Below, in pieces: positions 45,335-57,379 of a stretch of DNA of 64,000 nt. The stretch covers positions 147,664,001 to 147,728,000 of the forward strand of contig CM077670.1 of assembly GCA_039707655.1 (NCBI GenBank), in the 5' to 3' direction. A program made the translations under genes and the position numbers. The notes under the pieces are model-generated. The model worked only from the letters and a program-made list of their open reading frames with translations. It had not been told where the DNA came from and made no database searches. Numbering within the stretch: position 1 is the stretch's first letter; each line of letters starts with the position of its first letter. Origin of the DNA: Elymus sibiricus (Eukaryota > Streptophyta > Magnoliopsida > Poales > Poaceae).

Positions 45335-45759
45335 AATGCTTGTGCACTGGAAGGAGCTTGGCTTCTTTTGAACTAGCCAAAAGCCGAGCTTCCTCTTCCC
45401 CGGTGTTCATCGGTGATGCAAGCGAAAATAGCGATGGCTCCAGCGGGCTATGCTGCTAGCAAGCGGTGGCGGGGGTGCGGGATTGGGTGTGCGTGCAGGT
45501 GAACCGAGCGGCTGTTGCTGCGGGCATGCGCGTGTGGGTGAGCGGCGAGAGCAAGGGCCCGAGAATGAGCTCGAGCAAGAGCTCGTCTCGGCCGCGGCAG
45601 GGAGGCACGGCGAGGCACTGGCTGTGTGCATGAGCGCTTGCGTCGCGCAGGAGCACGGAGAAGGACACTTGCGGGGAGTGCGTGGCGCAGACAGAAGTGG
45701 TGTGCAGCGAGGTGCACGAGCTCGAGCTCGCTCATGGGGGAACGACTCGAGGTCGCGCG

Positions 45760-46029
45760 TGTAGAAGTGCATGCTCTAGCCAATGCAACCAAAAGACCGA
45801 TCTTATGAAAGAGACTAGGCAATACATTTATGCATTAACACTCCCCCTCACGTGTGGCTCCCTCAAGCCTAAACGTGGACCGAAAGTGGGCTGCAATTTT
45901 AATTGCGCCAGTCGGGTCTTGAACTCAAGACCTCTTGGCTCTGATACCATGTAGAAGTGCATGCTCCAGCCAATGCAACCAAAAGACCGATCTTATGAAA
46001 GAGACTAGGCATACATTTATACGTCAACA
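45760..46029 (-). mobile_element. SMART/TRIM mini LTR retrotransposon
   Basis: A complete 270-bp element: LTRs 45760-45840 (81 bp) and 45950-46029 (80 bp), ends TGTAGAAGTGC and TCAACA or TTAACA, with a perfect target duplication GCGCG (45755-45759 and 46030-46034). On minus the primer site TGGTATCAGAGCC (45937-45949) touches the right LTR and the purine tract GAGGGGGAG (45841-45849) touches the left LTR. It has no coding capacity and needs enzymes from other elements. It lies inside the minus-strand LTR fragment. Confidence 0.93.
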
Positions 46030-46625
46030 GCGCGGATCGGTGACTACGATGATGGAAACGACGGCGGGAAGGGGCGAGGAGCTGCGGTTGCTCACTGTGG
46101 GGGTGCTGCTGGAGTCATACAAGGTCAAGGGTGGCTGGAGACGGCGGGGGACGCGCTGAGTATGGGAGATGGAGCTCGGTCCATGAAGCAAAGGAAGTAG
46201 GGGATGAAATCAACGAAGAGGAAGCTTGCTGGGGTGCTTGGTCGCGTGCGAGGTTGAGGAAGACGAGAACGAGGATCGTGACCCTCCTGAGGAAGAAACG
46301 GAGGCTGCAGGGTTGAATCACGCCGGGGAGGAGCCCGGCTTCCCCTCGGTCATGGCGTTGGTGACGGCTATGGTGGCGTGGGCTTGGACCTACCTTGCGG
46401 CGGCGATGGAGGGAGGAGAGGGAAACCCTAGGGGGATCCGTGAGGGGGTTTTATAGGAGGCCAGGAGGTGTGGATGGTGCTGGCATCGCCACGGCGGCCA
46501 TGTGCGCTCGGGCGTGAGCTGGAAAGGTGTGGGCTGGAGGAAGAAGAAAAGGAGGGTAAGGGGTGTAGCTGTGACACTGACGGGTGGGGCCGGAGGCGCC
46601 ACATGGCCGAGTGGCTGCGTGGGTG

Positions 46626-48188
46626 TGATATGTCTCCAACATATCTATAATTTTTGATTGTTCCATGCTATTATAGTATCAATCTTGGATGTTTATTATG
46701 CAATTATATGCCATTTTATATCATTTTTTGGGACTAACCTATTAACCCAGTGCCCAGTGCCAGTTGCTGTTTTTTGCTTGTTTTTGCCTTTTCAGAAAAT
46801 CATTATCAAACAGAGTCCAAACGAAGAAAAAACTTTGGATTAATTTTTTCTAGACCAGAGGGACCCTCGAAGCTTCGGGAGAACACCAGACGAGCCACGA
46901 GGGAGCGACAAGCTCGGGAGGCACGCCCTGGGGGGTAGGGCGCGCCCCCCAGGCTTGTGGGCCCCTCATGGCACATCCTGGCCTAATTCCAGCACTATAA
47001 ATTCCCAAATATTCCCAATATACCAGAGAGACAGAAGAGAAAACCTTTCCGCCGCCGCAAGCCTCTGTTCTTCCGCGATCCCATCTGGAGGCCTCTTCCG
47101 GTACTCTGCCGGAGGGGGAATCGATCACAGAGGGCTTCTTCATCAACCTTGTTGCCCTTCCGATGATGTGTGAGTAGTTTACCACAGACCTACGGGTCCA
47201 TAGCTAGTAGCTAGATGGCTTTTTCTCTCTCTTTGATCTTCAATACCATGTTCTCCTCGATGTTCTTGGAGTTCTATCCGATGTAATCTTCTTTTGCGGT
47301 GTGTTTGTTGGGATCTGATGAATTGTGAGTTTATGATCAGATTATTCATGAGAAATATTTGAGTCTTCTCTGAACTCTTTAATGCATGATTGTTATAGCT
47401 TTGTATTTCTCTCCGATCTATCGATTTGGTTTGGCCAACTAGATTGGTTTTTCTTGCAATGGGAGAGGTGCTTTGTGATGGGTTCAATCTTGCGGTGCTC
47501 AATCCCAGTGACAGAAAGGGACATGACACGTATTTGTATTATTGCCATTAAGGATAAAAATATGGGGTTTATTCATATTGCTTGATTTTACTTTGCCTAC
47601 ATCATGTCATCTTTCTTAAGGCGTTACTCTGTTTCATACTTAATACCCTAGATGCATGCTGGATAGTGGCCGATGGGTGGAGTAATAGTAGTAGATGCAG
47701 GCAGGAGGTGGTCTACTTGTTTCGGACGTGATGCCTATATACATGATCATTGCCATTAATCCGTCATAATTATTTGCTTTTCTATCAATTGCCCAACAGT
47801 AATTTGTTTACCCACACCGTATGCTATGCGTTCGAGAGAGAAGCCTCTAGTGAAAACTATGGCCCCCGGGTCTATCTTTATCATATATTAAAATCTAAAA
47901 ATAGCTTGCTGCAATTTATTTACTTTTATTTTATTTAGTATTTTACTTTATCTATCTATCACTATCAGAATAAATCCTTGCAAGTAACCGCTAAAAGGAT
48001 TGACAACCCTCTTATTTGCGTTGGGTGCAAGTGTTTGCTTTTGTGTGTGTAGGTGCTGCTAAAGGATTTTGACTGGTTCTCCTACTGGATTGATAACCTT
48101 GGTTCTTAATTGAGGGAAATACTTATCTCTACTATACTGCATCATCCTCTCCTCTTCGGGGAAATACCAACGCAGTCTACAAGTAGCA
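46626..48188 (+). repeat. 5' LTR of E1
   Basis: 1563 bp, TGATATGTCTCC to AAGTAGCA, with a TATA box CTATAAAT near 46995. It is clearly related to but more diverged from the two E2 LTRs than those are from each other, so it is a separate subfamily or an older copy. Confidence 0.88.
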
Positions 48189-48199
48189 GGAAGAATTCC

Positions 48200-48216
48200 T
48201 GGCGCCGTTACCGGGG
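48200..48216 (+). promoter_or_regulatory. E1 primer-binding site
   Basis: TGGCGCCGTTACCGGGG lies 11 bases after the LTR and differs at one base from the complement of the 3' end of plant tRNA-Asp. Confidence 0.85.
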
Positions 48217-48390
48217 AGACATCACCAAAATTATCAAGTACCTTCGCACAAACTATCATCCACTTGCATTTATTTTATTTGCATTTGCCTCTCGTTTTCA
48301 TCTCCTCCACTTCTAAAACAATTTTACAAAAACACAAAAATATTTTTGTTTGCTTGTTTGCTTGTTTGCTAGTTTGTTTGCTTTGTCGTC

Positions 48391-49539
48391 ATATCTCAAG
48401 AAAACACAAAATTGTGTGACTTTTCCAATACTAATAATAATGATTTTATTAGTACTCCTGTTGCTCCTCCCGCCACTAGTGCGGAGTCGTGTGACATCAA
48501 TGCTGCTTTGCTTAATCTCGTTATGAAAGAACAATTTTCTGGTAGTCCTAATGAAGATGCTCCATCCCATCTAAATACTTTTGTTGAACTTTGTGATATG
48601 CAAAAGAAAAAAGATGTGGATAATGATATTGTTAAATTGAAATTATTTCTGTTCTCACTACGAGATCATGCTAAAACTTGGTTTTCAACCTTGCCTAGAA
48701 ATAGTATTGATTCTTGGGATAAGTGTAAGGATGCTTTTATTGCCAAGTATTTTCCTCCCGCTAAGATTATTTCTTTAAGAAATCAAATTATGAATTTTAA
48801 GCAACTTGAACATGAGCATGTTGCACAATCTTGGGAGAGAATGAAATTAATGATAAGAAATTGCCCAACACATGGTTTGAGCCTATGGATGATCATACAA
48901 AAAAATTATGCGGGACTAAACTTTGTTTCTAGAAATTTGCTAGATTCTACCACAGGTGGTACTTTTATGGAAATTACATTGGGAGAAGCTACAAAACTTC
49001 TTGATAATATTATGAAAAATTATTCTCAATGGCACACTGAAAGAGCTCCAACTAGTAAGAAGGTAAATTCTGTTGAAGAAATTAATACTTTGAGTGATAA
49101 GATGGATGCTCTTATGAAATTGGTCGCTAGTAAAAGTGCTCATATTGATCCTAATGATGTGCCATTGTCTACTTTGATTGAGAAAAATAATAATGATGCT
49201 ATTGATGTGAATTTTGTCTCTAGAAATAATTTCAACAACAATGCTTATAGGGGTAATTTCAATCCTAGACCGTTTCCTGGAAATTCCTCTAATAATTATG
49301 GTAATCCATATAATAATAATAATAATAATAGGATACCCTCTGATCTTGAAAGTAATATTAAAGAATATATTAATTCACAAAAGATTTTCAATGCTATGGT
49401 AGAAGAAACGTTGAATAGAGTTGTTGAAATGTCTAGGAACATGGATAGAATTGCTCATGATGTGGAAAATCTCAAAATTAAAATTTTGCCACCCAAGCAT
49501 GATATAAATGAGTCTATTAAATCTATCTATGTCTATTAA
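48391..49539 (+). pseudogene. gag of E1
   Basis: The retrotransposon gag core is clear: LKLFLFSLRDHAKTWFSTLP, WDKCKDAFIAKYFPPAKI, LRNQIMNFKQLEHEHVAQSW. An Asn-rich segment (NNNNNNR, from AAT repeats near 49311) and a helical C-terminus follow. There is no zinc knuckle. The frame is open from 48391, where the expected ATG reads ATA (ATATCTCAAGAAAAC); the same place in E2 has ATG. At 49512-49530 a 19-bp insertion that repeats GTCTATTAAA shifts the frame and creates the stop at 49537. Without it, gag would run directly into the protease frame. Confidence 0.82.
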
Positions 49540-50455
49540 AGCTAGGTTGAGAGCTAAGCGAGAATTCTTAGAAAAAGCTATTCCACCCGGTTTCTACCGT
49601 AGTAATGATGAAGATATTAAAATGATTGGTGTCTCACCTATTGAATCCCTATTTAGTAACATAAAACTTGATGAAAAAGGGACTGAAGATGAGTCAACTT
49701 TAGCTAGAAGGTATCCCAATCATTTGGAGGGTGATGATCTTAATAATAAAAATGAAAAAGGTGGGTTTGGCGAGGTCAAAACTTTAAATAGTAATGCACT
49801 CACTACTTTGGAATACAAGGAATTTAATTATGATAATTGTTCTTTAATTGAGTTTATTTCCTTGTTGCAATCCATGATTAATTCACCTAATGCATATCAA
49901 CAAAATATAGCTTTTACTAAACATATTGTAGAAGCTATGATGAAAGCTCATGAAGAAAAACTTGAGTTGGAGGTTTCAAATCCTAGAAAATTACATGATG
50001 AATGGGAACCTACTATTAAAGTCAAAATTAAATATTATGAATGTAATGCCTTGTGTGATCTAGGTGCTAGCGTCTCCACTATACCAAAATCTTTATGTGA
50101 CGTGCTAGGTCTCACCGATATGGATGCTTGTTCCCTTAATTTACATCTTACGGATTCCACTATTAAAAAGCCATTGGGTAGAATAAATGATGTGCTTATC
50201 CTTGCTAATAGAAATTATGTGCCCATGGATTTTATTTTTCTTTATATTGAATGCAATCCTTCCTGTCCTATAATACTTAGTAGGCCTTTCCTACGAACCA
50301 TAGGTGCTATTATTGATATGAAAGAAGGCAATATAAGATTTCAATTTCCATTAAAGAAAGGGATGGAACACTTCCCTAGGAAGAGAATTAAACCACCATA
50401 TGAATCCATTATGAGGGCAACCTATGGAATTAATTTGAAGGATGACAACACTTGA
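49508..50455 (+). pseudogene. Protease part of E1
   Basis: It continues the gag frame after the 19-bp insertion. IPPGFYRSNDEDIKMIGVSP and GGFGEVKTLNSNALTTLEYK precede the aspartic protease core: NALCDLGASVSTIPKSLCDV holds the active site in the Athila form (DLGAS), then NYVPMDFIFLYIE and CPIILSRPFLRTIGAIIDM. The frame ends at 50453-50455 without RT. The protease looks intact; lack of RT and integrase means the element would need enzymes from a partner. Confidence 0.82.
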
Positions 50456-51810
50456 AACTATGCATTATGCCTAGCTAGGGGCATAAAACAATAGCGCTTG
50501 TTGGGAGGCAACCCAATGAATAAAACAATTTTTTGTTTTACCTTCTGTTTTTGTGTGTTTACACAATTATAGCCTCTGTTATTATTGTGTTTTAATCTTT
50601 TAATTAGTGTTTGTACCAAGTAATGCCTTTGGGATGATTTGGATGATAGTATAATTGATGCTGTTTGAAAACAGAAACTTTTGCGTCCAGTGCTGGAATT
50701 TTAATTTTTTGCTGGAGTGTCAGAACCTTCTGAATGGTTTACACAATATTGATATATGAATTTCCCACGTTGTCCTAATTTTTCAGAATTTTTGGAGTTA
50801 CAGAAGTATGACGTTAATTCAGATATTTACAGACTTTTCTGTTTTAGACAGATTCTGTTTTTGTTGCATAGTTTGCTTATTTTGATGAATCTATGGATCG
50901 TATCGGGGGGTATGAGTCATGGAGAAGTTGGAGTACAGTAGCATTATTCCAATATTAAATATGAATCAATTTACAACAGTACCTAAAGTTTAAGATTTGT
51001 TTGTTATACTAACGGATATCACGAGGTTTCTGTTGAGTTTTGTGTGCTGAAGTTTTCAAGTTTTGGGTGAGACTACGATGGACAAAGGAATAAGGAGCAG
51101 CAAAAGCCTAAGCTTGGGGATGCCCAAGGCACCCCAAGGTAATATTCAAGGAAGACTCAAGCATCTAAGCTTGGGGATGCCCCGGAAGACATCCCCTCTT
51201 TCGTCTACAATCTATCGGTAACTCACTTGGAGCTATATTTTTATTCATCACATGATATGTGTTTTACTTGGAGCGTCTTGTGATATAGTTTGTTTGCTTT
51301 TTAGTTTGTCACAATCATATTTGCTGAACACACCTTTTTGAGAGGGACACACATTATTCGTGATTTGTTAGAATACTCTATGTGCTTCACTTATATCTTT
51401 TGAGCTAGGCAGTTGCTCTAGTGCTTCAATTATATATTTTAGAGCATGGCGGTGATTATATTTTAAAGAAATAGTTACACTCTCATGCTTCACTTATATA
51501 TTTTTGAGAGTCTAATGAATAGCAATGGTAATATGCATGGGTTATGAATTTGGTCCTGATATGATAGGTATTCAAGAGGGATATAATAAAAACTTTCATG
51601 TAGATCACTGAATATGATAAGTTTGATTCCTTGCAATAGTTTTGCGATATTAAGATGGTAATATGTGGGAGGTATTAGTATATGATTGTGGTTTAGTAAG
51701 AATATTGGTGTTAAGGTTTGTGATTCCCGAAGCATGCACGTATGATCTGTCGTTATGCTAAGAAGTTGGAGCATGATTTATTGTTGATTGTCTACCTTAT
51801 GAGTGGTGGT
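50456..51810. other. E1 3' non-coding region
   Basis: It contains CTTGTTGGGAGGCAACCCAATG (a short hairpin; also in E2), two copies of AAGCTTGGGGATGCC (near 51112 and 51168) and AT-rich sequence closely related to E2 55063-56280. It ends at the E2 insertion point with GTGGT. Confidence 0.7.
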
Positions 51811-53374
51811 TGATACGTCTCCATCGTATCTATAATTTTTGATTGTTCCATGCTATTATAGTATCAATCTTGGATTTTTTATATACCTTTACAGCAATTA
51901 TATATCAATTTTTGGGACTAACCTATTATCTTAGTGCCCAGTGCTAGTTGCTGTTTCTTGCCTGTTTTTGGTTTTCCAGAATATCAGTACCAAACGAAGT
52001 CCAAATGCCACAAAAATTTTTGGAGATTTTTTTCTGGACATAAGAGACACTAGAAGCTTCGGGAGGAGGCCAGAAGCCAGAGGAGGTGGCCACGAGCCAC
52101 CAGGGCGCGCCTGGGGGGGGGGGAGGCGCGCTCTGGTGCCTCGTGGGCCCACCTCTGCCCCTTTTGACCTAATTCCACCACTATAAATTCTCTAAAATCG
52201 GGAAACCAACAGAGGAGTCCATGAAATACTTTTTCCGCCGCCGCAAGCTTCTGTTCCTTAGAGATCCCATCTGGAGGCCTTTTCCGGTACTCCGTCGGAG
52301 GGAGAATCGATCACGGAGGGGCTCTACATCAACCTTGCTGCCCTTCCAATGATGCGTGAGTAGTTTACCACAGACCTTCGGGTCCATAGTTAGTAGCTAG
52401 ATGGCTTCTTCTCTCTTTTTGATCTTCAATACAGTGTTCTCCACGATGTTCTTGGAGTTCTATCCGATGTAATCACTTTTTGCGGTGTGTTTGTTGGGAT
52501 CCGATGAATTGTGAGTTTATGATCAGATTATCCATGAATATTATTTGAGTCTTCTCTAAACTCTTTGATGCATGATTATTATAGCGTCGTATTTCTCTCT
52601 GATCTATTGATTTGGTTTGGCCAACTAGATTGATTTATCTTGCAATGGGAGAGGTGCTTTGTAATGGGTTCGATCTTGCGGTGCTCAATCCCAGTGACAG
52701 AAAGGGACATGACACGTATGTATCATTGCTATTAAGGGTAAAAATATGGGGTTTATTCATGCGTGAGTTTACTTTGTCTACATCATGTCATCTAGCTTAA
52801 GGCGTTACTCCGTTCTTTATGGACTTAATACACTAGATGCATGCTGGATAGCGGTCGATGTGTGGAGTAATAGTAGTCGATGCACGCAGGAGTTGGTCTA
52901 CTTGTCTCGGACGTGATGCCTATATACATGTTCATTGCCTTGGATATCGTCATGATTATTTGCTTTTCTATCAATTGCCCAACAGTAATTTGTTCACCCA
53001 TCGTATGCTATTTTCATGAGAGAAGCCTCTAGTGAAAACTATGGCCCCCGGGTCTACTTCTATCATATATTAAAAATCCTAAAATACCTTGCTGCACTTT
53101 TACTTTATTTATTTTATTTTATAATTTAGTTCAATCTATCTATCTATCACCATACAATTTAATTTTGCAATTAACCGCCAAGGGATTGACAACCTCTTGT
53201 TTGCATTGGGTGCAAGGATTTGTTGTTTTGTGTGCTGGTACTGTTAACGAGGTGTTGCGTGATTCTCCTACTGGATTGATAACCTTGGTTTCATAACTGA
53301 GGGAAATACTTATCTCTACTGTACTGCATCTCCCTTCCTCTTCAGGGAATTACCAACACAGCTCACAAGTAGCA
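51811..53374 (+). repeat. 5' LTR of E2
   Basis: 1564 bp, starts TGATACGTCTCC, ends AAGTAGCA, with a TATA box CTATAAAT at 52181-52188. It contains a G-run near 52114 within an inverted CAGGGCGCGCC / GGCGCGCTCTGG pair. Confidence 0.92.
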
Positions 53375-53385
53375 GGAAGAATTTC

Positions 53386-53402
53386 TGGCGCCGTTGCCGA
53401 GG
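53386..53402 (+). promoter_or_regulatory. E2 primer-binding site
   Basis: TGGCGCCGTTGCCGAGG, one base off the tRNA-Asp complement, 11 bases after the LTR. Confidence 0.85.
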
Positions 53403-53569
53403 AGACATCATCAACATCTATCAAGTACCTACGCATAAAACTTTCATCTCCTTGCATTTATTTTATTTGCCTTTGCCTCTCGTTTTCATCTCCCCCACTT
53501 CTGAATTTTTTTTATCGCAAAAACACAAAAATATTTTTACTTGCTTGCTTGCTTGCTTTTATTGCCTTC

Positions 53570-55062
53570 ATGTCGAACACACAAGAACAGAAAGAAAAAG
53601 CAAAAATATAAGATACTATGGATCCACTTAAAGTTTTCTACTTGAATCATCTTCGATCCATTTGTGCTCGTGCTGAAACCCCAACTAGTTTAGTTGAGGG
53701 AAAATCATTAGATGATCATGCTCATTTTGTGCGTCACCATTTGTCTCAAAAGGGGAGACTCTTATGGCGTCAAATAAATTGTTTGCTATGCTATGCTTGG
53801 AATCTATGTGAAATTTATGATTTTACTTGTTGCTCTAAGTACCCTAAAAAACAGCTTCCCTATCTATGTGAGTTTAATGATAATGAAATCTTATCTTCTT
53901 ATGCGAAGGGTGTTTATAGTTACTATGATATCGAACAAATTGAAGAATTTGTTGCTTTTAAGGGTGCTTATGAAGTTGCTTCTTTGATTGAAAAGTGTGA
54001 TATTACTCTCTACAAATCTGAAATTTTTGACATACTTAAATATTGCTATGAAAACTATGCTCCTAATGCCTATGTTAGTAAATTCATTGGGAGAATGATT
54101 GCTGCTTTGGAAGAGAATAATGACATGCATGAATCCTTAGATAATTGTGATTCCGTTGATTCAATTAAAATATCCCCTCTTGATGAATGTGATGCTTGCT
54201 ATTCCTATGGCCATGATGCCAATATTAATGATGCTTATAGAGATGAACTTGCTATAGTTCCTTTTGTTAAAAATGAAATTATTGCTATAGCACTCATACC
54301 TGATAGCTCCTTGAATGAAAAGCATGATTGCAATGATGTTACTATAAATTCTATTAATGTCAATTGTGCTAATAATATGCAAACCTACAAGCTTGGGGAT
54401 GATAATTTTGTCATGTCCACTACTTATTGCAATGATCATGATTGGGGTGATAATGCTTCTTATATCTTGAAAATTAATTTAAGCTTCATGATGAAAACGT
54501 TATTGATAATAATGTTTGCAATACTATTAAAAGTGGGTTTGGAAGAGCGTCAACTTTAGGTAATAATGATCCCACTACTTTGGAGAATTAATAATCTTAT
54601 GAAATTTTTGATAAAAGTGGGTTTGGAGAGGTCATGACTTTAGTTGATGTTAATCCCACTATCTTGGAAGATTATAAAACTTTTATGCATCTGGATCATG
54701 AAGATAAAATTGTATGTGATAGCTATATTGTGGAATTTGATTATGATCCTACATGTAATTATTATGAGAGAGGAAAATATGGTTGTAGAAATTTTCATGT
54801 TACTCAATTACCTCTCTTGAAGTTCAAATTGTTAATGCTCCGTTCTTCTTCCTTGCATATGCTAGAGATTGCTTGTCTTGACAATTTGTTCTCCTATAAA
54901 ATGCCTATGCATAGGAAGTATGTTAGACTTAAGTGTGTTTTTCATATACTTTATGATGCTCTCTTTGTGTTTCTATTATTATCTCTCATGAGAGCATCAT
55001 TGAAATCTCAAGCCTATCTTAATGGCTATAAAGAAAGAGCTTGTTGGGAGACAACCCAATGA
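53570..55062 (+). pseudogene. E2 protein of unknown function
   Basis: ATG 53570 is followed after 13 codons by TAA (53609); the frame then runs open from MDPLKVFYLNHL to 54559. A frameshift near 54480 moves the continuation to another frame, two TAA codons lie at 54586-54594, and the last part (54634-55062) is open again: DSYIVEFDYDPTCNYYERG, CRNFHVTQLPLLKF, ending ACWETTQ. The whole would be about 490 residues. A short motif occurs twice, GFGRASTL and GFGEVMTL, and matches GFGEVKTL in the E1 protein before protease. I know no biochemical function for it. Cys, Tyr and Asp are frequent and membrane segments are not evident. Confidence 0.65.
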
Positions 55063-57379
55063 ATAAAATAAGTTCTTGTGTGTTTTCACAATTATTCTAC
55101 TGTTATGATTGAGTTTTTATGTTTTAATTAGTGTTTGTGCCAAGTAATGCCTTTGGGATGATTTGGGAGATAGTATAATTGATGCTGTTTGGAAAACAGA
55201 AAGTTTTGCATCCAGTGCTGGAATTTTAGTTCTGAACTAGAGCGTCAAAAAAATCTGAAATTTTTACACAGTATTGGTATATGAATTTCCCACGTTGTCC
55301 TAATTGTTCAGAATTTTTGGAGTTATAGAAGTATGGATTTTAAATAGATCTCTGCAGACTGTTCTGTTTTTGACAGATTCTGTTTTTGATGCATTGCTTG
55401 CTTGTTTTGATGAAACTATGGATTGTATCGGGGGGGTATAAGCCATGGAGAAGTTAGAATACAGTAGGTATAATTCAAAAATAAAATATGAATGGGTTTG
55501 CAAAAGTACTTAAAGTAGTGATTTATTTTGTTATACTAACGTATCTCACGAAGGTTTTGTTGAGTTTTGTGTGATTGAAGTCTTCAAGTTTTGGGTGAGA
55601 TCATGATGGATGAAGGAATAAGGAGTGGCAAGAGCCTAAGCTTGGGATGCCCAAGGCACCCCAAGGTAATATTCAAGGAAGACTCAAGCGTCTAAGCTTG
55701 GGGATGCCCTAGAAGGCATCCCCTCTTTCTTCTACCAACCATCGGTAATTTTACTTGGAGCTATATTTTTATTCGTCACATGATATGTGTTTTGCTTGGA
55801 GCATCGTGTATTATATGAGTCTTTGCTTTGTTTGCTTTTTAGTTTGTCACAATCATCTTTGCTGGACACACCAATTTGAGAGAGCCACATGTTTATCATA
55901 ATTTGTTAGAATACTCTATGTGCTTCACTTAAATTTTTTGAGCTAGGCGGTTGCTCTAGTGCTTCACTTAAATCTTTTTGAGCACGGCGGTGGTTATATT
56001 TTGAAGAAATATTTAAACTCTCATGCTTCAATTATATTATTTTGAGAGTTGATAATAGTAATGGTAATTTTCACAAGATATGAATTTGGTCCCAAAGTGA
56101 TGAATATTCAAGAGGGATATAATAAAAACTTTCATATAGATCATTGGATATGATAAGTGTGATTCCTTGCAATAGTTTTGCGATATGGAGATGATAATAT
56201 GTGAGTCATGTTAGTGAGTAATTGTGATTTAGTAAGAATATTAGTGTTAAGGTTTGTGATTCCCTATGCATGCACATTAAGTCAATAGTTATGAAAATAA
56301 ATTATATCCTACTTATGGTGCATTATTCGGTGTTGGTTATATTCAATGCATGTTTATGACCGTTTTCGCTTTTTGGTTGGTCGCTTCTCAATCTATTTGC
56401 TAGCCTTCATTTGTACTAAGCAGGAATACTACTTGTGCATCCAAACTCCTTAAACCCAAGTTGTGCCAAATGAGTCCACCATACCTACCTATATGCGGTA
56501 TTTCCATGCCGTTCCAAGTAAATTTGCATGTGCCAACTCTAATTTTTTCAAAATAATTTTCCGTTTTGTGTGCCCGTACCACTCATGAAGCGGTAGGGGG
56601 TGGCCGATATTTTCCATGCTAGGTGTGTTATTCTCACGATGAGTGTTTATTCACTTGTCATTGCACGAGAGAGTGGCTGGTAATAGGGATGCCCAGTCCC
56701 ACAATGAATCAAAAATTAATAACAACAAAATTCCTTGGAAAGTGTTGGTATGGAGGGCACCTGTGGATACGGCTAGCCATGGATTGTGAAAGAATGGTGG
56801 AAAGGAAATAAACTTTATTTTCTGTTTGGGAACCGCCTATGATGTGTCTAGCATGGAAGATATTGGGAATTCTCGGTCGTTTTCGTTGACAGGAAAAGCA
56901 TGCCTCTCAAAATATTTTTATCTCTCTAATTTAAGCTTTGAGCTCTGGCACATTTGCAAATCTCTGCTTCCCTCTGCGAAGGGCCTATCTATTTAGTTTT
57001 ATGCAATTTTTATTTTTATTTTGAGTCTCCATCTTCTCTTACAAAGCACCAACTAGAGAGCACTATTGTCATACTTGTGCATTGTGTGTAGCTAATATTG
57101 AGTGTGTTCCATGAATGGATCAATGATTGAGCATAATGGGCTAGGGATAACTTTCTTTAGCGTTGATATTTTGAAAGACATGGTTGCTTGTTAGTATGCT
57201 TGAGTATTTATATCTTCATGACAAACTATAGACTATTGCTTTCAATCATTCAAGTCCAAATGTCCATGCTACAAAGAAAAGAGTATATGATGAATATGAT
57301 AGGTAGCATTCCACATCAAAAATTCTGTTTTTATCATTTACCTACTCGAGGACGAGCAGGAATTAAGCTTGGGGATGCT
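55063..57379. other. E2 3' non-coding region and purine tract
   Basis: AT-rich, related to E1 3' sequence in its first 1.2 kb. AAGCTTGGGATGCC and AAGCTTGGGGATGCC occur near 55637 and 55694. The region ends with GAATTAAGCTTGGGGATGCT (57360-57379) beside the LTR, which serves as the polypurine tract. Confidence 0.75.

Larger units (their letters stand above)
43280..46625 (-). mobile_element. LTR retrotransposon fragment, minus orientation
   Basis: It begins TGTAACGCCCAATATG, an LTR edge in reverse orientation. Transcript-like features lie on minus: GC-rich, exon-like sequence (46460-46040 and 45760-45420). The right end is cut by the LTR of E1 at 46626. It has no pol genes. From 44400 to 45170 it is AT-rich with no frame. 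The family is unnamed here, and it might be two fragments. Confidence 0.45.

Noticed and set aside
45448..46600. GC-rich frames with Arg, Ala and Pro that look like a host gene first exon
   Set aside because: Frames overlap on both strands, lack domains and lie in a reverse LTR fragment containing a SMART insertion.
46626..53374. Taking 46626-48188 and 51811-53374 as the LTR pair of one element
   Set aside because: The second is much closer to 57380-58948, and the GTGGT target duplication ties 51811 to 58948.
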